The notes beneath the pieces were generated by a model. That model was given only the letters and a program-made list of their open reading frames with translations, did no database searches and was not told the origin of the DNA. From Nymphaea colorata (lineage: Eukaryota > Streptophyta > Magnoliopsida > Nymphaeales > Nymphaeaceae), in contig NW_022205250.1 in assembly GCF_008831285.2 (NCBI RefSeq), forward strand, positions 1 to 29,324: a DNA stretch of 29,324 bases. The letters are read 5' to 3'. The position numbers were made by a program, and so were the translations under genes. Positions 1 to 9,679 of the stretch are shown here, one piece after another. Numbering within the stretch: the first letter of the stretch is position 1; the number at the start of each line of letters is the position of its first letter.

Positions 1-2399
1 AGGACTTCAACTTGCCCGAAGTCAAGTTCTTCAGGAGTGACTACAACCTTAGGCCCATCAGAATTTGCGCAAATATTCAAAAGATTAGGCTGGTTATTGT
101 TGGTTCCGATGATGTTGATATTGAGAGGAAGGGTGATTTCTCCCAATTTGCATGTGATGAGTGTGATTTCCAGCTACTTTGACTATCTCTCATCGATGAC
201 GCCTGTTTCGGGAGAAACCGAATACTTCGCAAGCACCTTGCTCTCCTCGGATTGGGGAACGATGGCGAACTTTGCCTTTATTCTGAGTGGTTCTTAAGAT
301 GATGGTCCTAGTCTATGGGTAGTTGAGACAAGCCTAGGCAAATTATACCTTTTCGGCTGGACTTATGTCCACATGGGGAACTTGGCAGTCCGCTTTTATT
401 GGCACAGAGAGCATATCGTTGCCCACTCCTTCGATATCAATCGTCATCACAGTCTCATACTTCTTAATGGATTTGGGAGTAAACTCTATCTCGATCAATT
501 TTTCTGACTTTTCTGGGATGATTCCACTCTGGGCGTGATTTTAAACTAGTTCTGCAGCAGCTTGTTTTCACTTAGGATCTTCAGGTTGTAGGCAAATTCG
601 ACGGAAGAAGTGTTTTTCAGAATGATTCCCTACTTGTATTCGAAATCGTAACTCACCTTCCCGAAGTTAATCTCAGGCTTCGACTTAGAGTGTCGTTGGG
701 ATCGACGAACTCGAATGTAGGAGCGATGACGTGGCCTAAAAAGGTCATTTATAGGTTCCTTTGTGAGCCTTGCAAATGCCATCTGAACTTCTACTTGAAC
801 TCTCCTGGAATAGAGCTCTTGAACCTGATCTCAAAGGAACAGCTTTCTCCACCTATAATGTCTTCTCTTCGACTGAGAATTCGAACATCTTGGCAAAGGC
901 TCTTTCGGGTTTTCGAGAGTGAAGTGGCATGGATTTCTCCTCTATTCTCTATCTGGATGGCTGTTTGATGGGCTGGTTGACGAAGATATCCCCAAAGTTG
1001 ATTTCCTGTTGAGTAAGGTAAGCCTTTGGTCCCAGTCCCTCTCCTTTGAGCTTAAGCGGAAGTCTTTCCTCGGCGCAGGAGATGTTGCAGTAGGCCATGC
1101 AATCATAGGTGTTTGCTTGCGTGGGCATGAAGGTGACGGTGATGGTGATTTCGCTGTTCGGCCATATTCGCCCACCAGTGGTTCGATCTTGAAGATGTTG
1201 TCTTGGAACAAGAAGAGATCATCCTCGATGGCCTTCCTGATGGTCTTGTACTTCCTCGCCAAGGCTAGCTAGGCTCGCTTCTTCTTCCTCTCGGCAAGCT
1301 AGCGAGGATCGGCCTCCTCCTACGAGGAAGAATCGTTTATTTCGTTCTCTTCGATCATGTTCTTCTCGTTGCTATTGAAGAGTTCCCGTAGGAGCATGAG
1401 CTGCTCTGCTTCCTCCTCAGCCAGTTGCTGGCAAATTAGTTCCTTCTTGGGTTTCTCATCCTTTTCGGAGGAGAAGGCGCGCCACTAGAAGCTGACCTTC
1501 ACGTTGGACTTGTTGACGATGTGGAGAGTCTGTTGGGATTGCAGTCCGATGTAGCTTTCCTCCATGGATATGACGCTTTTGCTGAGATAGACATTCGAAA
1601 GCTGGCCCTGTCCGATCAGCTCAGCGTAGGCTAGCAACTTATCGTATTCCAGCTTTGCCAGTGTGCGGTACATTTTGGCCTAAACTGGGTAGAACTTTAT
1701 CAAGATTTGTTGGTTTTTGCCTGCTTCGAGCACTCCCTCTTTGAAATTGGAAGAAAATCCCTGAGGAAGCTAAAGATTCCACTTGGTCGTCTTCTCTCCG
1801 AGGTTGCGGATGATGACTGGTTTTTCTGTATTGAACTTGACAGGGCAAGGGCCAAAGTCAAGCACATCTGGGAAATCGATCATTGCTCTTTTTCCAATGG
1901 CTACGATAGGGACGATGAATTTTTCCCTCTCAGTGACGACGATGAGTTCATACTTGTAGTCGATTTTAGCCTCGGGAGAGAACCTGACAACAAATTTGGT
2001 CTCCATGCCTGCAGCTACCTTGGTGCCTGCTTCGATCTTGCCGGTTTTATTGTCGCTGGGCAGCATAATTGGAACAGCTTTGAATCTGGCTGGATGATCT
2101 TGACTCTCCTTGAGAACCTATCCTTGTTTCTCAGTTTGAAGACCTTGATATAGGAAGGGTTACTTTTTCTTTGATCTGGAGCGGTTCATAGTCGGTGAAG
2201 CTGATGACGGAGGATGGCTTCGAAGAGAGGCTCATCGATGTCGACGTATGATTCGGTATTGATGGAGTAATCTGCCAAATTGAGGAACTCCACGATTCGC
2301 GGCTTCTGGTAGGCTTCGTCGAAGAAACCAGTGCCAGTGAGCTGCTTCTTTACCAGCTCACTCGGAGTGACTTGCCATTGTGCTCTTCTTTTAATTCAT
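1..2399 (-). CDS. HYDIN: HYDIN-like axonemal central-pair protein, partial, with frame disruptions
   Basis: HYDIN is a giant ASH-domain protein of the ciliary central pair. Pieces in order match its N-terminal part: TPSELVKK then KPRIVEFLNLADYS and DIDEPLF (about 2380-2220), VTEREKFIVPI (about 1900), DNIFKIEPL then WPNSEITITV (about 1190-1130), APTFEF and PEINFGKVSY (about 710-640), and PEELDFGQVEV at the left edge, where the gene runs out of the window. Introns of 20 nt fit at 2144-2163 and 2056-2075, and a 23-nt GT-AG intron fits at 684-706. The frame is nevertheless broken: the pieces do not join at about 2216-2226, about 1165 and about 270-295, and the conserved N-terminal frame has no in-frame ATG (2399 is only the nearest ATG). 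At 805-824 and 552-571 either a 20-nt intron or a one-base loss would fit. This is either a decaying copy or local sequence error. Family assignment is firm; gene integrity is not. Confidence 0.75.
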
Positions 2400-2604
2400 A
2401 ATTTGTAACTTATGATAAGAACTCAAATTTTGATTTCAAATTTAACCATGAACCCACTTCCCAAATCCGAATAAAGAAATTGGACTGGGGATGATCAAAT
2501 AGGGAAGTGGGATTGGCTTGTGGATTTGTATGATAAATGCATGAGTTTGATATGCTATGATGTGATGATAGGGATGGTTGATGATGATATGGATGAATGG
2601 AGAA

Positions 2605-4989
2605 TCAGCCAAGGTAGGCGCTGAACTTCTTGCGGATCTGTTTGGCAATCGAGTGCTTTTGGGTCTGAATGAACGATTCCAGGATGCACCTGATGCCCAC
2701 TTCAATGTCCTCCCTCGAAACCTCAGTGCGCAGGTACATCTTGGCGCGAGCTGAATAGAAGCAACTTTACCTATCGCCACGCGGATGATCGACTCGATGT
2801 GCCTCACTGCCACGTTCATGCCTCCCGAAATCTTGCTCTCCTCCCTCAGCTTCACGTAGAACTGGTTGATCAGCCCCAGATGCTTCTCCGGGAGCTCAGG
2901 CCTGATGCGCTCGCGAGCGTATCGAATGTACTCCCTGAGGAACTGGCAGTCCACTTTAGGCCTTGTATCGGCTTCAGGCATGAGGTTGTCGGTGAGTTCG
3001 TATTGCTCCTTGTAGGGATGGTTCTTGATGTGCAGGTTGATGACGAATGTGCTGAGGTTGTAGTCGATGTCCTCGTTGACCTCGTCGCGGATGACGTTGA
3101 GAATGTCGAACCTGGAGAGGATTGGGTCGGAAAGGTCGATGTTTTCGCTAAAGGAGAGCTGGGAGTTATAGCGACCCTGTAGCGGATTGGCTGCAGCTAT
3201 AACTGAGCATCGTGCTCTCAGCGTGGTAACGATGCCTGCCTTAGAGATCGAAATAGACTGCTGCTCCATGGCTTCGTGGATGGAGGTGCGGTCGTGCTCG
3301 TTCATCTTGTCAAACTCATCAATAAGGCAAACTCCCTTGTCAGCCAAGACCAGTGCTCCTGCCTCCAGCTTCCACTCGTTGGTCGAGTGGTCCCGCTTCA
3401 CGCTGGCAGTAAGGCCTACCGCCGAGGCTCCCTTTCCCGTCGTGTAGATGGATCGGTAGAAGATCTTCTGCACGCTTTTGAGGAATTGGGACTTGGCAAT
3501 GCCAGGATCGCCCAGCAAAAGCACGTTGATGTCGCCCCTGATGCGGTGGGTGCCCTCCACCACCCTCTAGATGCCTCCGAACATGGCCATCGTGAGCGCG
3601 CGCTTGATGTTGTAGTGTCCGTAAATGGAGGGCGCGATGGACTGGTAAATGACTTCATCGAGGTTTTCAGTTTTGGAGAATTTGAGAATCTTCTCCTCCA
3701 TGCCTTCGTCGAGGTCGTGCTTGTCGCTCTCGAGCATCTTGGTGACGCTGTTGGCTTCGATGAGGGTGACGAAGAGGGGGAAGCCCTGGCGGATGTTGAG
3801 GTAGCACTCGTACCGGTTCATGTAGACGCCAGTGACTTCGATGTAGTCGCCGGGACGAGCCACGTCGATGTTGTCGCCGAACAGCACCACTTCCTTGCTG
3901 CGCGGGATCCTTCCGGGCAGCACTTCCGAGGGCGCTTCCTGCAGCGTGATCTTCTGGTAGTTGCGGTAGATGGTCTTCTGCTTGTCGATGGGGAAGGGAC
4001 CGTTGGACTGGCAGGAGGTGCAGCTGCCCAGGCGGATGTCGTTGATGCTGTTGATGTAGAAGGGGCCCTTCAGGAAACCGCACTTCACGCACTTGTATAT
4101 AATCTTCTTCAATTGGCTGAAGACCTCGCTCCGAATAGTCACCACTCCTTGGACTAAATCGCAGAATAGGTACTCCTGATGAGCTTGCCGAGGTGGGCGT
4201 GGCGCAAGTCTCTGATGTAGTCGATGATGGGCAGGTCCCTGATCTTGATGAAGACTTCGGGGAAGATGTTCTTGTAGCTGTGGTAGGCCTTGCAGGCGAT
4301 GGAGTAGGTGATGGCGTTGAGCTCGGGCAGGATGAGGGAGGGCTCGAGTCCCACCCACATGGCGATGGTGGGGAGGGCCTCCTTGAGGTGGGTGTAGCTG
4401 ATCTCGATGGACTGCTTGTTGGCGATGCACATCTCCTTGATCCTGGTCGAGTAGATCGGCATTTCGCCCTCGCCCTTGAAGTTGTTGATGAACTTGGTGA
4501 ACTTGAACTTTATGTACTTCATCGTCTCCTCCTCCTTGATCCACTGCGGCAACTTCCCCTTCACCTCCTCCGCGTCCAGGAAGCGCCGCTCGTCCACCTC
4601 CTCGTCCTCCTCCGCGAAGTAGATCACCTTGCGCCGGCTCTGGTCGCGCAGGTCGTCGGATAGGTTGTCGGAAAGGTAGTCGTCCACTTCCGCCATCATG
4701 TTGGACTGGTCGCGCTGCTAAAGCACTCGCTCGGCCTTCCTGCGCGCGCGGGGATCGTCCTCGATGTTCTCCTCGTCGTCGATTCCCTCCTCCTAGTAGT
4801 TGTCAAGCTCCTTGATATTGATTTTGGTACGGGGATGGCTTGATAGTCGCGCTCGGCATCGTCTTCCAAATCTTCTCCGTCGTCGTCGCTGTGGTGGATG
4901 GGGGTGTTGTCGACGTCCTCCACCTCCTCCCTCACCTCCTCCGCCTCGTCTCCCGACTCGCCCTGGGCATCTGGTCTGCGTCTCGGCAT
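2605..4989 (-). CDS. MCM2: MCM2 DNA replication licensing helicase subunit
   Basis: MCM2 is one of six subunits of the MCM2-7 replicative helicase, loaded at origins in the nucleus. Removing three 20-nt introns (4811-4830, 4154-4173, 2751-2770) gives 774 residues from ATG at 4989 to TGA. The order is an acidic N-terminus, DYQAIPELDNY typical of MCM2, a C-x2-C...C-x2-C zinc finger near residues 283-310, Walker A GDPGIAKS near 480, Walker B CLIDEFDKM near 541, arginine finger SRFDIL near 612, and a C-terminal helical region including ESFIQTQKHS. The ESFI-TQK block and the ELDNY block distinguish MCM2 from MCM3-7. TAG/TAA codons occur in frame, for example before RVVEGTHRIRG (3564-3566). The length is near the family norm with a shortened N-terminal tail. 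The frame is intact throughout, unlike the neighbouring HYDIN-like gene. Confidence 0.97.
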
Positions 4990-5139
4990 TACTTCAAATT
5001 AGTCAATATAGCAATATAGTTAATCATAGCACAGACTTATATAACACCTCCCGCAACATCCTTCACTTCAATTCTCAATTCTCTATCCCCATCCCAAAAT
5101 TGCATCCCGCCTGCACAAAAAAGCAGAATATCAGGTCGG

Positions 5140-6345
5140 TCAGGTGAAGATGATGGCAGCCCAGATCTTGGTGGAGGTCTTGAAGACTTCCTCGTTGAGC
5201 TTGTGGAAGGGAGAGTGGAGGGGGAATTTCGATTCCTTGTTGCTTGGGTCGATGGAGTCGGCAGGCGCAGAGCCCACCGCGATGTAGCAGGACGGCTTCC
5301 TCTCTGAAAACTCGCAGAAGTCCTCTCCCGCGAAGGATTTCTCGTTCTCATCTACGATGAGTCCCTTTATGCTGGCCTCCAGCTTCTTCCTGGTGGAGGC
5401 AGTGAGCGCCTAGTCGTTTACGACTGGCCTGTAGCTGCCCGCCGTGAACTTGACGCTAGAAGTGGCTCCGTATGCTGCACACAGACCCTCCGTCAGCTTG
5501 GTGACGGTTTGCTCCAGATGGTGGAAAGAGTCCATTGAGGTGACTCTCACGCTGGCGGATAGCTAGAAATGGTCAGATACTTTGGCGACCGTGCCGCCTC
5601 CTGCGACCTGCTTGACGACCAGAGTGGCGCCCTCGAGAGGAGGCACCTTCATGCCGATCAGCGAGTAGAGCTGCGTGACCAGCGTGCACCCGATGAAATT
5701 GGCATCCACTCCCACGTTGGGCATCATGCAGTGCGCAGACTTCCCCTCTATGCTGATCGCTAGGCTGGAAGTAAGCGCAGTCACTGCTCCCTTCCCCAAC
5801 GCTATTGTGCCAGGGTATGCTGCGTTCATGAAGTGGATGGCGTAGCATTCGTCTACGTGGTCCAGCAAGTCCGGCTTGGCTTTGAAGAGCTTGCTGGCGC
5901 CCGCTTTGCCCTCCTCTCCCGGCTGGAAGCAGAAAATCACGTTCCTCCTCAACTGGTCCCGATGTTTTGCAGTGTATCTGAGCGCTACCAGCAGGGAAGC
6001 CATGTGTCCATCGTGACCGCATGCGTGGTGGATTCCCTCGTTGGTGGAGCTGAAAGGCAGGCCTGATTTCTCCTTGAACTTGAGAGCGTCAAGCTCGCAG
6101 CGGAGCAGGATGGTATTGGTGGGGTGGGGAACGGTGATCCTGGCGATGATGGCAGTGCGGATATCAGGGAGGGGCGGATCTACTTCTACGCCATCGATTC
6201 CCTTCATGAGGTCCCTCAGATACTGGGCGGTGTCCTTCTATTCCAGTCCGAGCTAAGGGTTCTGGTGGATGTGCCTATATATGGTTACACACTCTGGAGC
6301 TTCCTTCTCAATCCCCTCCACCAGTGAATTCCCATATGTCTCCAT
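5140..6345 (-). CDS. M20-family amidohydrolase (IAA-amino acid/hippurate hydrolase-like)
   Basis: This is a metal-dependent amidohydrolase of peptidase family M20, probably removing an N-acyl group from an amino acid; the substrate cannot be read from the sequence. It is an intronless ORF of 401 residues from ATG at 6345 to TGA. The N-terminus carries RHIHQNP-E-LGLE-E, where both bare glutamates are TAG codons and match the invariant family motif. Metal-binding ACGHDGHM lies near residues 108-114 and the catalytic/metal pair QPGEEG near 142-147. The lid domain follows with GKSAHCMMPN, then VVND-E-ALT, where TAG again falls on a conserved Glu. The last metal-ligand region is AGEDF and PLHSPFH close to the C-terminus. 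No signal peptide is visible, so it is probably cytosolic. All key residues are present and the length is normal for the family. It lies 150 bp downstream of MCM2, same strand. Confidence 0.93.
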
Positions 6346-6481
6346 ATATCTTTTCTATACTAGTTACAATAATATTAAGTTACGAAAGCTAAAACCGCTC
6401 TCTATATACTGCATATAATCTACTGTGGCAGTTGCCTATGCGGTGTAATTAATGTGGTATATGTGAGGTATGTTGATGGGA

Positions 6482-8172
6482 TCAGCGCGCGTTGAAGGGA
6501 CGAATGAAGTCGATGAGGTCGGTCTTGCCCTTGTTCTCGATCTCCTGCTTCTTCATGCGCAGGTAGTCGTCGTTGCGGTAGTTGGTGTTCACGATCACCT
6601 GGTCCAAACACCCAATAATGCGGATCTGAGCGTAGGTCTTCACGTCGTTCTCCGTCCACTTCTCCAGCTCCGCCTCCTTGACGTAGACCTAAGGCTTGTT
6701 CATGATTTTTAAGTAGAGACGCAGGTACTCCTCAACGGTGTCGATCTTGCCGTTCTTGGCCTCCTCGATGAGCTTGAGGACGTTGTCGCAGTCGATGATG
6801 ATCTTCTTCTCCTCCTCGCGAGCCATGTAGTTGCCGAGGATCTTAGCGATGATCTGAGTGTCAAGCACCTGCTTGAATTTGGTCAGCGAGTTCTCGTGCT
6901 TGCTGCCGTAGTCAGCCAACAGGGTATTGAACTCCTTCTCGTGAATGGGTTCGATGTTGGTGGCTGAGATTTCTCCGTCTGGCGTTTTGACCTTCCTGTC
7001 CTTGATCTGCCTGAGGCTTTCCTTGAGGTTGGAGAGGTAGCTGGCGGTGGAGAGGAACATGAGGAGGTACTTGTAGACGTTCTTGAGACTGCCGTAGACG
7101 TTGGCAGTGAACTCGCGGATGAGCTTGGTGCGCATGTCGTTCTTCATGCGGAAGAAGGTGAGGAACTTGCGCAGGTCGTTGATGTTGTTGAAGGAACGCT
7201 CCTCCTTCAGCTTCTTCGACATGTCCTGCTTGCCGTCCTTGTTCGGCCGCGACTGGTACGGCGACAACGTCTTCGTTATCTTCAAACCGTCGTCGAAGTC
7301 CGGCGAGTCGTACCCGTACTTCGCAGCCAGGTCCTTCTCGATCTCGTGGGACTGCTTCTCGAAGTCCACCAGGATCTTCTCGAAGTTGGGACGGGCAGTC
7401 TTGTCGTAGGTGAGCATGGAGAGCGTGATCTTCTCCCAGGCGGGGTGGAGCTCCTTGGGGTACCCGATGCGCTTGTCGGAGCTCTTGAACTTGTCGATTT
7501 CCTGGATGAGCTGCGCCTTGGTCTTGACGTGCGCGAACATCTCCCTGCCGACCAGCATTTCGTAGAGGATGAGGCCGGCGCTCCACACGTCGCACTTCTG
7601 GTCGTACTGCTCCAGCTTGAGGACTTCCGGCGCGGCGTAGAGCGGCGTGCAGGCGCCCTTGGTCATCTGGATCTCCACGTCACGCGCAAGACCGAAATCG
7701 GCGATCTTCAGTTACTCGTTTTCGTCGAGCAGGATGTTGTCGGGCTTGAGGTCGCGGTGGAGCTTATCTGCGTCGCATATGGGATACTGAGTTTGTTGAT
7801 GTAAGACATGGCATCGAGAAGTTGTTTGAAGAGTGTGATAACTTTGAGTTCGCTCATCTTTTTGTTGATGAGTTGTTTCAATGAGCCTCCGGAGCAAAAC
7901 TCCACGAAGAAGAAGAGGCCGATTTCGTTCTTCTCGTAGCCGTAGTAGCCCATGATGTTGGGGTGGTTGATCTTGGCCAGCTCGGCCATCACCTGGATCT
8001 CCCGCTCATGCTCGGGGATCTTCTCCAGCATCTTCTTCTCCATGAACTTGACAGCGATGATGCGGTTCTATGAAAGGTGGTACCCCTTGTAGACCACTCC
8101 GTAGTTCCCCTTGCCCAGCTGCTTAGAACGATCGATGTAGAAATCGTCGTTCACCTTCTACATGCCCTGCAT
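6482..8172 (-). CDS. Ser/Thr protein kinase with long C-terminal helical region (possibly ULK/ATG1-like)
   Basis: A 556-residue protein kinase after removal of one 20-nt intron at 7768-7787. The catalytic domain starts almost at the N-terminus: glycine loop GKGNYG, IAVKF with the ATP-binding lysine, catalytic HRDLKPDN near residue 133, IADFGLA, and activation-segment end TPLYAAPEV, followed by DVWSAGLILYEML. The intron splits the codon just before LHRDLK. In ENE-E-LKIADFG the second Glu is a TAA codon. About residues 270-556 are charged and helical without a domain I recognise. The TPLYAAPEVL and LVGREMF stretches resemble ULK/ATG1 autophagy kinases, but this is a weak subfamily call; a generic ciliate kinase is equally possible. 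All catalytic residues are present. It is transcribed divergently from the phosphatase gene across a 130-bp gap (8173-8302) that probably holds both promoters. Confidence 0.9.
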
Positions 8173-8302
8173 TCTATCTATCTATTTAAATATCATATCC
8201 AGAGTGCTCTTTGGTACTCTAATGAACACCATCGGACAGGCGTTTATTTAGCAAAAGGATTGCACCAGCCGCCCCCACGCACCCACAGAGTCTATATTAA
8301 TT

Positions 8303-9182
8303 ATGTTGCATAATAATTATACCCAATAAGACTATCGTTCCTTTCACGTGATACTCCCCGCAGACCCTGAAGCACGCACCGGCGAGCTTTTACTCGGAGA
8401 CCTGAACGCAGCCACAGACGCACAGTTACTCTAGGAGCACAACGTCAAGACCATCATCACCGCCGCCGCAGGACTGGAGCACCTGGAGATACCAGCAGAG
8501 CAGACCCATGTCGTATTCCCCCTCCTCGACCTCAAGAACGAAAATATCGAAGCCTATTTCGAGCTCTCCTTCCACACAATCGAAGAGAGTATTTTTATTG
8601 GGATGTAGATCTGAAGAGAGGAGCTGTGCTTGTCCACTGCGGCGCCGGCATCTCGCGAGTAACAATCCCCCTAAGCAGTCCGCCACCCTGGTCATCGCCT
8701 ACTACATGAAAAAATACGACTCCATGTTCAGCAACGCTCTCAAATTCGTGCGGAAGATCCGGCCCAACGTCTGTCCCAACCTGGGCTTCGAGCTGCAGCT
8801 CAAGAAGTACCAGGAGAAGCTAGTTTCCGAGCATACTAGCAAGCAACCGACCATGGTGAAGCAGGTCTCCCACAACGAGGGCGGCAGCGGACGCAGCCAG
8901 CTAGAAACCAAGCAGATGATGCTCACCTTCAACGCCCCCACCAAGGACAGAGAAACCAACAGGATGGCAGCCACCAACAGTCGCAACTTCAACGGACACA
9001 CTCCGCTCCTCGCCAAGAAGGGACACCCGGGGTGGGGACAGAAGCGAGCCAAGGTGGAGGAGGGCGGCCTGTTCATCGAGGGGCGGCCGGCGATGGATAC
9101 CAAGACCGAGTCGCTGTACGATCCTGAGAAGTACTGGCTGAAGGGGGAGCAGCGTCGGCAGAACAACAGCTTCAAGGCCTGA
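8303..9182 (+). CDS. Dual-specificity protein phosphatase
   Basis: This enzyme removes phosphate from Tyr and Ser/Thr residues through a cysteinyl-phosphate intermediate. Two 20-nt introns (8589-8608, 8659-8678) must be removed; the CDS is then 279 residues from ATG 8303 to TGA. The fold starts with GELLLGDLNAATD, then VKTIITAA and FPLLDLKNENI, whose Asp is the likely general acid. The signature HCGAGISRSAT has catalytic Cys106 and Arg112 intact; the second intron falls exactly between the Arg and the following Ser codon, so without splicing the active site is broken. After YQEKL the C-terminal third is basic and low-complexity (QLETKQMM, GHTPLLAKKG), without a recognised domain, and may be a localisation tail. 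A TAG codon at LL-E-EHNVK fits Glu. Substrates are unknown. Confidence 0.92.
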
Positions 9183-9197
9183 TTGTGCTATTTTTGT

Positions 9198-9506
9198 ATG
9201 ATGGCCGACCACTCCAGCGGCCTAAGTCTGGCTGCTGGCACCCATAATATAATGGCGAGGAACCAGAGGACGTTCAAGTGCGACGAGCACCACCCGCACT
9301 CGACCGCCAAGGCGAGGCTGCGGTGCATGCGGGCCCGAGGAGTGGATCCGTTCAAGGCGAAGCGGAGGGCGAAGGGGATTGTGAAGTGGAGGAGCATCAT
9401 CAGGAGAGGGATCAATAGTTACAGGTACATCTGTGACATCGAGAAATCGCCCCATTTCACGCACTACTTCGACCAGAGACAGGTCAAAACCCTACTCATC
9501 CATTGA
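9198..9506 (+). CDS. Small basic protein, unrecognised
   Basis: A 102-residue ORF beginning with ATGATG at 9198, only 15 bp after the phosphatase stop, or 84 residues if the ATG at 9252-9254 is used. It ends with TGA at 9506 and needs no intron and no TAR codon. Codons in the part after MARNQRTFKC are strongly C/G-ending like neighbouring genes, which supports a real coding sequence. The middle is rich in Arg/Lys (ARLRCMRARG, FKAKRRAKG, WRSIIRRG) with a CDEHHPH cluster near the start and aromatic residues near the end (SPHFTHYFDQR). I do not recognise a family. Small size and basic charge would suit a nucleic-acid-binding or ribosome-associated protein, but that is only a guess. It could also be one exon of a larger gene, although no 20-nt intron fits at its end. 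Confidence 0.6.
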   Translation: MMADHSSGLSLAAGTHNIMARNQRTFKCDEHHPHSTAKARLRCMRARGVDPFKAKRRAKGIVKWRSIIRRGINSYRYICDIEKSPHFTHYFDQRQVKTLLIH

Positions 9507-9679
9507 TCCATCCTACTTTCTTTTCACAACTCCTATTTATGATCTCTCCTCCTTAGCGAAACCTCTCAAAAGATGGATCTTTCAGCTGATAGTGAATTCC
9601 TCTATCCTGTCTCTGGTGGCGATGTGTGAAACCGTCTACTTGCAAGAGTGGATGATACGAATATTAAGGATGGGTGCGA

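Noticed and set aside
2360-2379. 20-nt GT-AG intron near the start of the HYDIN-like gene, giving a frame from the ATG at 2389-2391 (or 2399)
   Set aside because: It restores an open frame but yields a Ser-rich shadow peptide, while the unspliced alternative frame gives conserved blocks (TPSELVKK, KPRIVEFL). Left unresolved but not adopted.
3276-4157. 293-codon plus-strand ORF
   Set aside because: Antisense shadow of the MCM2 exons; composition (Val/Asp/Leu-rich without domain) is that of a reversed GC-rich coding strand.
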